From assembly GCF_020884795.1 (NCBI RefSeq), contig NZ_BBZF01000013.1, positions 375,791 through 439,790 on the forward strand: 64,000 nt of DNA, read 5' to 3'. The notes under the pieces were generated by a model, which worked only from the letters and a program-made list of their open reading frames with translations, did not search any database and was not told the origin of the DNA. The position numbers and the translations under genes were made by a program. The stretch comes from Micromonospora okii. GTDB taxonomy: Bacteria; Actinomycetota; Actinomycetes; Mycobacteriales; Micromonosporaceae. Positions 18,222 through 26,156 of the stretch are shown here, in pieces; position 1 is the stretch's first letter, and each line of letters starts with the position of its first letter.

Positions 18222-19013
18222 TCAGCCGTCCACGCGGAAGGTCAGGGTGGTGGTGCCGAGCTGGATCATGTCGCCCGGGTTGAGGGCGACGGCGGAGACC
18301 CGCTGGCCGTTGACCATCGTGCCGTTGGTCGAGCCGAGGTCGGTCAGCACGACCTGGCCGCCGTCGAAGTCCAGCCGGGCGTGTCGCCGGGAGATCCCGA
18401 CGTCGGGCAGCCGCAGGTTGGCCTGGTCGCCCCGGCCGATCACGGTCGAGCCCATCTGGAGCGGGTAGGTGCGGCCGTCACCGGAGACCAGCCGGACGTT
18501 GCGCCCGCCGCCGTGCCCCGGGGGTGGGCCGTAGCCGCCGCCCTGGTCGTACGCCGGGTACGCCGGCGGGCCCTGGTCGTAGCCGCCCTGGTCGTATCCG
18601 CCCTGGTCGTAGCCGGGCGCGGAGACCGGGGCCACGTCACCGCCGGTGTAGACCTCGGCGGTGACCCGGAACATCCCGGTGTCGAGGCCCTCGCCCCGCT
18701 CGATCTCGACGATCACGTCGCCGTAGACCGTCCAGGCCTGCTCGCCGATGAACTCCGCCTGCGACTGGGCCAGCTCCTGGGCCAGCGCGGCGGCGTACGG
18801 CGCCAGACGGCTGTGGTCGTAGGGCGAGAGATCGATCACGTAGCGGTTGGGCACGAGCGTGCGCCCACCGGCCAGGATCGCCTTGTGCGCCTCGGCCTCC
18901 CGCTGCATGGCGTTGAGGATCTCCACGGGGTGTACCACCCCTTTGAAGACCTTGGCGAAGGCTCCCTCCACCAGGCCTTCCAGACGCTTCTCGAAGCGTT
19001 GCAGCACGCTCAC
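18222..19013 (-). CDS. fhaA: FHA-domain protein FhaA with DUF3662 N-terminal domain
   Basis: Cytoplasmic regulator of peptidoglycan synthesis; in mycobacteria FhaA binds the phosphorylated pseudokinase domain of MviN. The GTG at 19013 (VSVLQRFEKRLEGLVEGAF) has AGGAGG 5 nt upstream and matches the family start; an ATG nine codons earlier is an alternative. Residues 1-~125 form the DUF3662/FhaA_N domain. A linker with repeated YDQGG units (about residues 130-165) follows, then the C-terminal FHA domain with VIGRGDQANLRL, GISRRHARLDF and STNGTMVNG. It is 263 aa and the first gene of the operon running to pknB. Confidence 0.94.
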   Translation of the reverse strand: MSVLQRFEKRLEGLVEGAFAKVFKGVVHPVEILNAMQREAEAHKAILAGGRTLVPNRYVIDLSPYDHSRLAPYAAALAQELAQSQAEFIGEQAWTVYGDVIVEIERGEGLDTGMFRVTAEVYTGGDVAPVSAPGYDQGGYDQGGYDQGPPAYPAYDQGGGYGPPPGHGGGRNVRLVSGDGRTYPLQMGSTVIGRGDQANLRLPDVGISRRHARLDFDGGQVVLTDLGSTNGTMVNGQRVSAVALNPGDMIQLGTTTLTFRVDG

Positions 19014-19250
19014 CGGCTCCTCCTCGGGTCCCGAGGACATGATGGTATCCGGCCGGCGCGCTCGCAGCTCACACGCCGCTCGGCCGCTCGGCGAAGGCCG
19101 TCTCGGAAGGGCCCGTCCGACCGTGCTACAGTTTCGTCCGCCGCGGGCGGTAAACCGGTCGCGGCGCAGGCCAGGCGCACCGTAGGATGTGCCGAGCCCG
19201 CTGGAGACAGCGGGACCGGGGCAGGCTAGAGTGATCCGGGTCGAGGCCAC

Positions 19251-19336
19251 GGGGAAGTGGCGGAATGGCAGACGCGCACGGTTCAGGTCCGTGTGCCCGA
19301 AAGGGCGTGGGGGTTCAACTCCCCCCTTCCCCACCA
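19251..19336 (+). tRNA. tRNA-Leu (anticodon CAG)
   Basis: The cloverleaf is complete. The acceptor GGGGAAG pairs with CTTCCCC, the anticodon arm CACGG/CCGTG carries loop TTCAGGT with CAG at 19284-19286, a long class II variable arm (CCCGAAAGGG) follows, and the T-arm is GGGGG-TTCAACT-CCCCC. The 3' CCA is encoded (19334-19336). Its place next to fhaA is conserved in actinomycetes. Confidence 0.97.
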
Positions 19337-19464
19337 GAGCGAGGGCTCCGCGACGACGCGGGGCCCTCGATTCGTTTTCCGAGGCTCCCGTGGCGTCCGG
19401 TCGGTGCCGGACGTCACGCTATGCTCCGATCGTTTCCCTGCCTCCGATGGACCAGGAGTGGCGT

Positions 19465-20538
19465 GTGAGTGTCGCGTTGGTGACCGGGTCGGGCGGCCTG
19501 ATCGGTTCCGAGGCGGTCCGGCACTTCGCCGGCCTCGGTCTCGACGTCGTCGGCATCGACAACGACATGCGGCAGGAGTTCTTCGGCGCCGAGGCGTCGA
19601 CCGCGTGGAACGTCCGGCGGCTGTCCGAGGAGCTGGGCGGGGCGTACTCGCACCACAGCATCGACATCCGGGACCGCGACTCGCTGGGCGGGCTCTTCGC
19701 CCGGTACGGCCGCGACATCGCCGTGGTGATCCACACCGCCGCGCAGCCGTCGCACGACTGGGCGGTGCGGGACCCGTACACCGACTTCGACGTCAACGCC
19801 GGCGGCACCCTCAACGTGCTCCAGAACGTGCGCGAGCACTGCATCGAGGCGCCGGTCATCCACTGCTCCACCAACAAGGTGTACGGCGACCGCCCCAACA
19901 GCCTGCCCCTGGTCGAGCTGGAGACCCGCTGGGAGATCGAGCCGGGGCACCCGTACGAGCAGGGCATCCGCGAGGACATGTCGATCGACGCCTGCCTGCA
20001 CTCGGTCTTCGGCGCGTCGAAGGTCGCCGCCGACGTGATGGTGCAGGAGTACGGCCGCTACTTCGGCATGCGCACCGCCTGCTTCCGGGGCGGCACGCTG
20101 ACCGGCCCGGCGCACTCCGCCACCGAGCTGCACGGCTTCCTCGGGTACGTCATGCGGGCGAACATGGAACGCCGGACGTACAAGATCTTCGGGTACCAGG
20201 GCAAGCAGGTCCGGGACGCGATCCACAGCTCGGACGTCGTCTCGGCGTTCGAGGCGTTCTTCCGCGCCCCGCGCTCGGCGGCCGTCTACAACCTGGGCGG
20301 CGGCCGGCACTCCAACACCTCCAACCGTGAGGCGTTCGCCCTGGCCGAGCAGATCACCGGCCAGGAGATGGTCACCGAGTACGTCGAGGCGAACCGGATC
20401 GGCGACCACAAGTGGTGGATCGGCTCGAACGAGGCGTTCCAGGCCGACTACCCGGACTGGAAGCAGGTCTACGACGTACCGATGATCATGCGGGAGATCT
20501 ACGAGGCCAACGTCGACAAGTGGGTCCCGGGCGCATGA
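19465..20538 (+). CDS. NAD-dependent epimerase/dehydratase (extended SDR, CDP-paratose 2-epimerase-like)
   Basis: Likely converts a nucleotide sugar for surface-glycan synthesis; the substrate is unknown. The GTG at 19465 has AGGAG at 6 nt; longer frames run back through the tRNA. The Rossmann motif [12 protein letters not shown] opens the 357-aa protein, followed by [10 protein letters not shown] and [25 protein letters not shown] is typical of CDP-tyvelose/paratose epimerase relatives. The usual YxxxK position reads FGASK, with Phe for Tyr. The stop overlaps the next gene's ATG by 4 nt, so it works with the WecG-type glycosyltransferase. Confidence 0.85.
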   Translation: MSVALVTGSGGLIGSEAVRHFAGLGLDVVGIDNDMRQEFFGAEASTAWNVRRLSEELGGAYSHHSIDIRDRDSLGGLFARYGRDIAVVIHTAAQPSHDWAVRDPYTDFDVNAGGTLNVLQNVREHCIEAPVIHCSTNKVYGDRPNSLPLVELETRWEIEPGHPYEQGIREDMSIDACLHSVFGASKVAADVMVQEYGRYFGMRTACFRGGTLTGPAHSATELHGFLGYVMRANMERRTYKIFGYQGKQVRDAIHSSDVVSAFEAFFRAPRSAAVYNLGGGRHSNTSNREAFALAEQITGQEMVTEYVEANRIGDHKWWIGSNEAFQADYPDWKQVYDVPMIMREIYEANVDKWVPGA

Positions 20539-21341
20539 CCGACGGCAGCAAGCGCAACGTCCTCGGCGTCCTGGTCGACGCCACCGACTACGCCACCGCG
20601 ACCGAGCGGGTGGTGGCGGCGGGCCGCGAGCGCCGGCCGCTGGCGCTCACCGCGCTGGCCGTGCACGGCGTGATGACCGGGGTGCTCGACCCCGCGCACA
20701 ACGCCCGGCTCAACTCTTTCGACGTGGTCACCCCCGACGGGCAGCCGGTGCGCTGGGCGCTGAACCTGCTGCACCACGCCGGCCTCGCCGACCGGGTCTA
20801 CGGCCCGCAGCTCACCCTGGAGGTGCTGCGCCGGTTCGCCGAGGAGGGCCTGCCGGTCTACCTCTACGGCTCGACGGAGGAGACCCTCACGCGGCTGATC
20901 CCGGCGCTGGAGCGGATGTTCCCGGCGCTGAAGATCGCCGGGGTCGAGGCGTCGAAGTTCCGCGCCGTGCAGCCGGGCGAGGACGTCCGGATCGCCGACC
21001 GCATCCGGGCCAGCGGGGCCCGGCTCGTCCTGGTCGGGCTGGGTTGCCCGCGCCAGGAGGTCTTCACGTACGCGATGCGGCCCCTGCTGGACATGCCGCT
21101 GATGGCCGTCGGGGCGGCCTTCGACTACCACGCGGGGCTGCTGCGCAACCCGCCGCCGTGGATGCAGCGGGCCGGCCTGGAGTGGTTCTGGCGGCTCGGC
21201 CTGGAGCCGAAGCGGCTCTGGCGTCGGTACGTGATCCTCAACCCGGCCTACCTGGCCCGGCTCGCCGCGCAGAAGACCGGCCTGTGGAAGGCGAAGCCGC
21301 CCGCCCCGGCGACCGAGCGCCCCGCCACCTTCGCCGTCTGA
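20535..21341 (+). CDS. WecG/TagA/CpsF family glycosyltransferase
   Basis: Transfers an acetylated aminosugar or related sugar onto a lipid-linked acceptor in teichoic-acid or polysaccharide synthesis; donor unknown here. The ATG at 20535 overlaps the epimerase stop (ATGA). The 268-aa protein shows family motifs: [11 protein letters not shown] near the N-terminus, [59 protein letters not shown] and GLEWFWRL. No other glycan genes flank this two-gene unit. The C-terminus is Ala/Pro-rich. Confidence 0.9.
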   Translation: MTDGSKRNVLGVLVDATDYATATERVVAAGRERRPLALTALAVHGVMTGVLDPAHNARLNSFDVVTPDGQPVRWALNLLHHAGLADRVYGPQLTLEVLRRFAEEGLPVYLYGSTEETLTRLIPALERMFPALKIAGVEASKFRAVQPGEDVRIADRIRASGARLVLVGLGCPRQEVFTYAMRPLLDMPLMAVGAAFDYHAGLLRNPPPWMQRAGLEWFWRLGLEPKRLWRRYVILNPAYLARLAAQKTGLWKAKPPAPATERPATFAV

Positions 21342-21365
21342 CCCGACCGGGGCGGCGCACCGGGC

Positions 21366-21776
21366 TCAGCGCGAGCGGCCCGCCCCCTGCACGTACAGCA
21401 GCTCCAGGATCGCCCGGGTCGCCTCGAACCAGCGGTCCAGCCAGCCGGGGGGCGGCACGCTGCCCCTGGGCGGCAGCTCCAGCAGCAGGCCGCGCAGCAG
21501 CGGGTGGTCGACCAGCGACTCGGTGGCGGCCGGCCCCGCCGGCCAGCCGGACGGCGGGAACGACGGCTCGGTGAGCGGGTTCGGGTCCAGCGACGGCAGC
21601 GACAGCGGCGCGCCGGCCTGTTCGAGGGCCGGCGACGCGCCCTCCCGAACGCCGATCTCGTCGTTGGCGACCACCTCGGTCAGGACGGTGTCCCGCCGGG
21701 CGCCGCGGTACTTGCCACCGAAGCGCTCCGGCTTACCCGGACCGTTGGTGAGGTTCTCTGACCCGATCGTCGTCAT
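21366..21776 (-). CDS. Hypothetical protein
   Basis: A 136-aa protein without recognised domain. The ATG at 21776 (MTTIGSENLTNGPGK) has a purine-rich GGCGAG region upstream; an in-frame longer reading to 21845 is less supported. The N-terminal half is polar with KYRGARRDTVLTEVVAND, the middle is Pro/Leu-rich and the C-terminal part (LVDHPLLRGLLLELP, WLDRWFEATRAILELLY) is probably helical. It is convergent with the glycosyltransferase gene. Confidence 0.65.
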   Translation of the reverse strand: MTTIGSENLTNGPGKPERFGGKYRGARRDTVLTEVVANDEIGVREGASPALEQAGAPLSLPSLDPNPLTEPSFPPSGWPAGPAATESLVDHPLLRGLLLELPPRGSVPPPGWLDRWFEATRAILELLYVQGAGRSR

Positions 21777-21920
21777 CGTCTCGCCTGCCTCGCTCGGTTG
21801 CCGTCCGTGCGGCGGTGGTGACCAGCGCCGTAACGAGGGGTTCAACGAACCGGGGCGGCGGTGGCGACGGGTGCGCCCCCGATCCGTGGCCGGAGCGGGG
21901 GCGCGGTCAGCGGGAACGCG

Positions 21921-21967
21921 ACGGGCGCGGCCCGCCGGCCACGCTGCCGGAGGAGGGCCACGCCCGT
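21921..21967 (-). terminator. Hairpin downstream of DUF397 gene
   Basis: 12-nt arms ACGGGCGCGGCC (21921-21932) and GGCCACGCCCGT (21956-21967) pair with one mismatch, and the loop contains a further CCGGC/GCCGG stem. It starts 17 nt past the stop of the minus-strand DUF397 gene. Confidence 0.6.
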
Positions 21968-21983
21968 CGTGTGCCTGTGCCGA

Positions 21984-22205
21984 TCAGTCCCGGGCGAACA
22001 TGCCGTTCCTGGCCCCGGCGACGAAGGCGTGCCAGTCCACCGGCGTGAAGGTCAGGTTGGGCCCGCTCTTGTCCTTCGAGTCCCGTACCCCGACCGCGTC
22101 GGTCACGTACGCCACCTCGACGCAGTTGTCACAGTTCGGCCCGCTCTTCGAGCTCTTGAACCACGTCGCCTGCGTCAGGTCCCCATGGAACCCCTTGGTC
22201 GCCAT
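21984..22205 (-). CDS. DUF397 domain protein (module copy 1)
   Basis: A 73-aa DUF397 protein; this family is nearly always encoded beside a DUF5753/Scr1-type HTH regulator and has been discussed as its small partner or antagonist. Core features are present: TWFKSSKSGPNCDNCVEVAY, then VGVRDSKDKSGPNLTFT and WHAFVAGA. The start is placed at ATG 22205; an ATG two codons earlier (22211) is equally possible. Either way it overlaps the end of the HTH gene by about 31-37 nt, implying translational coupling. Confidence 0.88.
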   Translation of the reverse strand: MATKGFHGDLTQATWFKSSKSGPNCDNCVEVAYVTDAVGVRDSKDKSGPNLTFTPVDWHAFVAGARNGMFARD

Positions 22206-23056
22206 TTCCACAACGGCTCCTCTGCCAGTTCTGCGATATGTGCGATGGATTCCTCCGGTCGCGTGGCCGCTGCTCGAATGTGATCGAAGATGAAGTCGTA
22301 CTTCTGCAGTTCGTCGCTCTTCTCGAGGAAGAGCCCACCCGTGGCGTTCTCCGCGTACACGACATCGGGATCACCCGCCTCAGGAAAGCTGAGGATGGTG
22401 AAGGGGCCGTCCATGCCGGCGTGCGCCCCGACCGAGAAGGGCAGGATCTGGAGCGTCACGTTCGGCAAGCGCGCCACCTCCACCAGCCGGTTGAGCTGAC
22501 CACGCATCACCGCGTCGCCGCCCACCGGCCGGCTCAGCACCGCCTCATCGAGCACCACCCACAGATCGACCGGATCGTCCTGGGTCAACAACGACTGACG
22601 GTTGAGTCGGACACGGACCCGGCGCTGAATTTGTTCGGCGGTGAAGTCCGGGCGGGCGGCGCGGATCATCGCCGAGGCGTACTCCTCGGTCTCCAGCAGG
22701 CCCGGAACCACCTGCTGCTCGTACGTGCGGATCGAGCTGGCGGCCTGTTCCAGGCCGACGTACGCCCCGGCGAGCACCGTGCTGAACGGGTGCCACCAGC
22801 CCTTCTGCCGGGCCTCGCGGGCGATCTGCACCAGCTCGTCGATGTCCCCGCAGGGCACCCCGTAGATCAGCAGCATGTCCCGCACGTCGCGGGGGCTGGC
22901 GGTGGTGTGCCCGGTCTCGATGCGGGAGATCTTCGACGCGGAGCACTCCAACCGCTCGGCCACCGCCTCGATGGTGATGCCGGCGGCGTCGCGGTGCCGG
23001 CGGAGTTCCGCTCCGAGCCGCCGACGCCGGATCGTGGGGCCACGCCGCTCGGTCAC
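22175..23056 (-). CDS. HTH (XRE) regulator with DUF5753 domain, Scr1/WhiJ-type (module copy 1)
   Basis: DNA-binding regulator of the family common in developing actinomycetes. Residues about 10-70 form an XRE helix-turn-helix (LGAELRRHRDAAGITIEAVAERL, SASKISRIETG). Residues about 95-280 are DUF5753, with EQAASSIRTYEQQVVPGLLQ-like sequence (VPGLLETEEYASAMIRA) and LPFSVGAHAGMDGPFTIL. It is 293 aa with a GTG start at 23056. It overlaps the downstream DUF397 gene and is divergent from the small conserved gene at 23692. A second such set occurs at 56.2-57.8 kb. Confidence 0.9.
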   Translation of the reverse strand: MTERRGPTIRRRRLGAELRRHRDAAGITIEAVAERLECSASKISRIETGHTTASPRDVRDMLLIYGVPCGDIDELVQIAREARQKGWWHPFSTVLAGAYVGLEQAASSIRTYEQQVVPGLLETEEYASAMIRAARPDFTAEQIQRRVRVRLNRQSLLTQDDPVDLWVVLDEAVLSRPVGGDAVMRGQLNRLVEVARLPNVTLQILPFSVGAHAGMDGPFTILSFPEAGDPDVVYAENATGGLFLEKSDELQKYDFIFDHIRAAATRPEESIAHIAELAEEPLWKWRPRGSMGT

Positions 23057-23691
23057 GACAGCCCACCGTGGGCCGCTGGGCCGCGTCGCTCGCTGTTCGC
23101 GCTCACCCGGTTACCTCCGGTCGGTCGCGCCGGGGTGGGACGCCAGCCGGGGGGCGCGACCGTCGATCGGCGGGCGAGCGTTCGCGGCGGGGGTGGTGCC
23201 GGTCGTCGACCGGCCGCGACGGGCGAAACCGGCGTCCAGTGTGCCGTTTCGGAGACAGCGGCATCAAGGTCTATTTCCGCGGGTCGCTCGCGTATCGGCA
23301 AAAGTCGACATGCAACTTGCAAGGATCACGCGACTGATGCAATCTGTCCGTAGGGCTCGGATCACTCACCGTTCCGGTCGGCCGCCGGGCGGGGGCGCTC
23401 CCGTCGCGACGGAGCGCCCGGGCGAGCGACCCCTGTCCGGCACCGCACGACAGACCTGCCCCCGGAGGAAGGGCCCCGCTGCCGCACGACAGTTTGGCTG
23501 TGGTGGCGGGAGCGACGACCGGGAGCGGTCGGGTGATGGTCGGGTGACGGCACGCCACCAGCGGGCCCGGCCCGACCAGCACCACCACAGCAGACCGGTT
23601 CACCGGGGCACGACCCCGTCGCCGGGCGAGAAGTCCCCCGAATCACCCTCCGCCGGCCAAGTCCGCCGGCCGAACCTCCCAGGAGCCCTCT
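23057..23691. promoter_or_regulatory. Divergent intergenic region of regulator module copy 1
   Basis: This 635-bp gap has no convincing gene. It separates the HTH gene (minus) from the small gene (plus). The segment around 23265-23350 is less GC-rich than its surroundings and holds an 11-bp palindrome, TGCAACTTGCA (23311-23321), a candidate operator for the HTH protein. Short Arg/Pro-rich open frames run through it in several frames and look like composition artefacts. Confidence 0.45.
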
Positions 23692-23976
23692 GTGCTTCCC
23701 CGCCCAGGTGACGTGCTGCACGTGACGCGCGCGGCGAGTGTCCAGTTCCTCAAACCGATCATGTTCCGGGTGATCAAGGCGCACGACTGGCCCACGTACC
23801 AGGGTTGGGTGTGGCTCGACGGCTACGAGCTGAACGCGGCGGGGGAGGCGGTCACCCGGCGGTCGATCTACGTGCAGGCGGCCGGGCTGCGCCAACTCCG
23901 GTCCGCGCCGCAGCCCCGGCAGCACACCTCACGAACCCGCCGACCTGCGGCCCGCGTGCCCGCCCGGGTGCACTGA
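23692..23976 (+). CDS. Small conserved protein of regulator module (copy 1)
   Basis: A 94-aa protein of unknown function. The GTG at 23692 has AGGAG at 6 nt. The core GDVLHVTRAASVQFLKPI, then FRVIKAHDWPTYQGW and WLDGYELNAAGEAVTRRS, aligns closely with the protein at 57511-57792, so both are real genes of one family. The pattern of short beta-type segments suggests a compact beta-barrel, possibly SH3-like; this is inference. The tail after residue 65 is basic. Both copies sit divergent to a DUF5753 HTH/DUF397 pair. Confidence 0.8.
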   Translation: MLPRPGDVLHVTRAASVQFLKPIMFRVIKAHDWPTYQGWVWLDGYELNAAGEAVTRRSIYVQAAGLRQLRSAPQPRQHTSRTRRPAARVPARVH

Positions 23977-24077
23977 CCCCGCCGAAACCCGGTGCCGGGG
24001 TGTGCCGCTGACATAGGATCGGTACGCCCACCCCGGCGAACGTCTCCACCCCGCGCGCCCCGGACCCTGAACCTGGG

Positions 24078-24539
24078 ATGGTCATGGTCATTCTGCCCGC
24101 CGCGCGGCGGCACCACAGGTCCCGCACCCTCTACGCCTTCGGGCTGCTGGCGCTCCTCGGTGCCGCAACCACCCTCGTGCTGGTGGTCCGCTACCCCGCC
24201 CTGTCCGCGACCGAGCTGGCCGTTCCGGTGCCCGCGCCGGAGATCACGGTGACCGACGAGAAGCCCGGGCCTCTCGACGGGGAACCCGGGCTCGACTGGG
24301 GCGACCCGGCGGCCCCCTCCGGCCCCGGCGCGGCGGCCCCCACCGGGGTCACCGACGCGCCGGCCGGCGCGGGAGCCGGCGCCGGGGCGGACACGCTGGT
24401 GGGGGCCGGACGCCACCCGGGCGCACCGACCGCCGGGTGGGACGGCACGAGCCGCTCCCTGTTCTGGTCCGGCGTCCTCGGCCTGGCCATCTCCCTGGCC
24501 GGGCTGGGCCTGGTCGGGACCAGACGCCGAATGTGGTGA
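24078..24539 (+). CDS. Two-helix membrane protein, unknown function
   Basis: A 153-aa protein with a hydrophobic helix near the N-terminus (about residues 17-38, after RRHHRSR), a low-complexity Pro/Gly/Ala linker and a second C-terminal helix (about residues 126-147) ending in RRRMW. The layout resembles a sortase substrate anchor (hydrophobic segment plus basic tail), but no LPXTG or LAXTG motif precedes the helix. The start is uncertain: ATG 24078 or 24084. It ends 7 nt from the convergent PASTA gene. Confidence 0.6.
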   Translation: MVMVILPAARRHHRSRTLYAFGLLALLGAATTLVLVVRYPALSATELAVPVPAPEITVTDEKPGPLDGEPGLDWGDPAAPSGPGAAAPTGVTDAPAGAGAGAGADTLVGAGRHPGAPTAGWDGTSRSLFWSGVLGLAISLAGLGLVGTRRRMW

Positions 24540-24546
24540 GCGCCCC

Positions 24547-25272
24547 TCAGGACGTCGGGGTGGCCCCCGCCGTCGGGCCGGCCGCGCCCGACGTGGGCGT
24601 CGGGGCCGCCGCGACCACCAGGGTGACCACCTCGCCGGGCGGCACCGGCTCGCCCGCCTCCGGGTCGGTCTCGACGACCGTGCCGGCCGGGCGGTCCGAC
24701 ACCCGGGTCTCGACCCGGTGGTCGACGCCGAGCCGGTCCAGGACCCGCTCGGCCGTCGCCCGGGGCAGCCCCACGAGCGGCGGCATCGGCACCTCCACCG
24801 GCTCGGTGGAGGGCGGCGCCGTGGACGGAGGCGCCGTGGACGGCGGGGCCTCGGTCGCCCCGGTGGTCGACGCCCCGGTCGTCGCCGGGGCCGTGGTCGG
24901 TCGCGCCGGAGGGGTCTCCTCGGGGCCACCGTCGTCGGCCGACGTCGCCAGCCAGAGACCGCCGCCGAGCAGGCCGAGCAGCAGCAGCGCCACGACGCCG
25001 AGCGCGATCGGCGTCCACCAGCGCCGGCCGGGCTGCTCCTCGCCGTACCACTCGCCCGCGGCTGGCTCCCGGTACTCCACCGGCCGGGGCGGTGGCACCC
25101 CGGCGCGGCCGGACCACACGGCCGGGGCGGGCGGCTCCGGGCGGGTGGTCTCCCCGGAGCGCGGCAGCGGGCGGGTCCGGTCCGTGGGCTCCCCGTGCGG
25201 GGTGCCGTCGGCCGGCTCCGGTAGCGGACGGGTCGCGTCGTCGGAGGGCGGGTCCTGGCGGTCGTCGCTCAT
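24547..25272 (-). CDS. Membrane-anchored single-PASTA-domain protein
   Basis: A 241-aa protein with a long polar, Pro-rich cytoplasmic N-terminus (about 1-85), one transmembrane helix (about 86-108), a Thr/Ala/Pro-rich stalk with three APPSTAPPST-like units, and one C-terminal PASTA domain (about 160-225: PPLVGLPRATAERVLDRLGV, DPEAGEPVPPGEVVTLVV). There is no kinase domain. The topology places PASTA outside the cell, suggesting peptidoglycan binding. A second PASTA protein follows upstream at 25349-26047. Confidence 0.85.
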   Translation of the reverse strand: MSDDRQDPPSDDATRPLPEPADGTPHGEPTDRTRPLPRSGETTRPEPPAPAVWSGRAGVPPPRPVEYREPAAGEWYGEEQPGRRWWTPIALGVVALLLLGLLGGGLWLATSADDGGPEETPPARPTTAPATTGASTTGATEAPPSTAPPSTAPPSTEPVEVPMPPLVGLPRATAERVLDRLGVDHRVETRVSDRPAGTVVETDPEAGEPVPPGEVVTLVVAAAPTPTSGAAGPTAGATPTS

Positions 25273-25348
25273 CGCACGTCCTCTCCCCCACCGCGCGGCG
25301 CGGGCCTCGACGTCCCACGCTAGCGGCTGCCGACGGGATCGGCCGGGA

Positions 25349-26047
25349 TCAGCGCGGCGAGCCGCGGTCCGGGGGTGAGCTGCCCTGCCGGTCCGGCTTC
25401 TTCTGCTTCTTGCCGCAGGTCAGGGCCACCTCGTCGTTCCAGTACGCCGTGCTGTCCGGCTCCGGGTCCTGGGCGGTGACGGTGCCGGCCCCGCCCGTGG
25501 GGTAGCGCGGGTAGAGCCCCTCCTCGACCAGGTCCTCCGCGGCCTCGTCGCAGTCGTCGCCGATCAGGTCCGGCACGTCGACCGCAGGGGCGGCCCCGGC
25601 GACGTGGAGGGCGACGGTGACGCCCCGCCGCACCTCGGCTCCGACCGGCGGATCGGTACGTTGCACGTCGCGGCCCGTCCCCGAACCGAAGACCAGGCGC
25701 CAGCCCAGCCCCCGTTCCCGCAGTTCGTCCCGGGCGTCCTCGAAGTCCGTGCCCACCACGGGCGGGACGGTCAAGCCGGTGGACCGCTTGGGCGCGCTGG
25801 TCCGGGGCGCCGGCGCGGTCGTCCGGGCGGGTGGGCTGGCGGAGGAGGACCGGGGGGCGGCGACGCCGGCCTCCGCGACCGGTGGCACGGGCGGCGACGC
25901 GTCCTCGCCGGCCAGCACCCAGCCGCCGGCGGCGCCGATCGTGGCGAGGAGCGCGGCGGCCAGGCCGCCGCCGAGCACCTTCGCCCCGCGCCCCGGACCG
26001 GCCGCGCCGGGCTCACCGGGGTACACGGCCGTGTTCCCGTCCGTCAT
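25349..26047 (-). CDS. Membrane-anchored protein with two PASTA domains
   Basis: A 232-aa protein: short N-terminus, a transmembrane helix (about residues 25-48, LGGGLAAALLATIGAAGGWVL), a Pro/Ala/Thr linker, then two PASTA units, VPPVVGTDFEDARDELRERG and VDVPDLIGDDCDEAAEDLVEEG, the second with Cys residues that may pair with the Cys in VALTCGKK. The tail is basic and polar. It lacks a kinase domain. Together with the neighbour at 24547 it may be a non-kinase peptidoglycan sensor; the function is not known. Confidence 0.85.
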   Translation of the reverse strand: MTDGNTAVYPGEPGAAGPGRGAKVLGGGLAAALLATIGAAGGWVLAGEDASPPVPPVAEAGVAAPRSSSASPPARTTAPAPRTSAPKRSTGLTVPPVVGTDFEDARDELRERGLGWRLVFGSGTGRDVQRTDPPVGAEVRRGVTVALHVAGAAPAVDVPDLIGDDCDEAAEDLVEEGLYPRYPTGGAGTVTAQDPEPDSTAYWNDEVALTCGKKQKKPDRQGSSPPDRGSPR

Positions 26048-26156
26048 CGCGCCATCACCTCACCATCGCTGACCGTACCGGGACTGCGCGAGGCGTCCCG
26101 AAACGGTCTCTCAACCAGGCTCGCCGGCCCGATCCCGGGACGTTACGCTGCCCGGC

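Noticed and set aside
19189-19464. N-terminal extension of the epimerase through the tRNA gene
   Set aside because: It reads through a complete tRNA-Leu; the GTG at 19465 has AGGAG and starts directly before the Rossmann motif.
23053-23322. Small minus-strand frame upstream of the HTH gene of module copy 1
   Set aside because: Pro/Arg-rich, no ribosome site, overlaps the probable control region.
24078-24539. Sortase substrate
   Set aside because: The C-terminal helix and basic tail fit, but no LPXTG or LAXTG motif precedes them.
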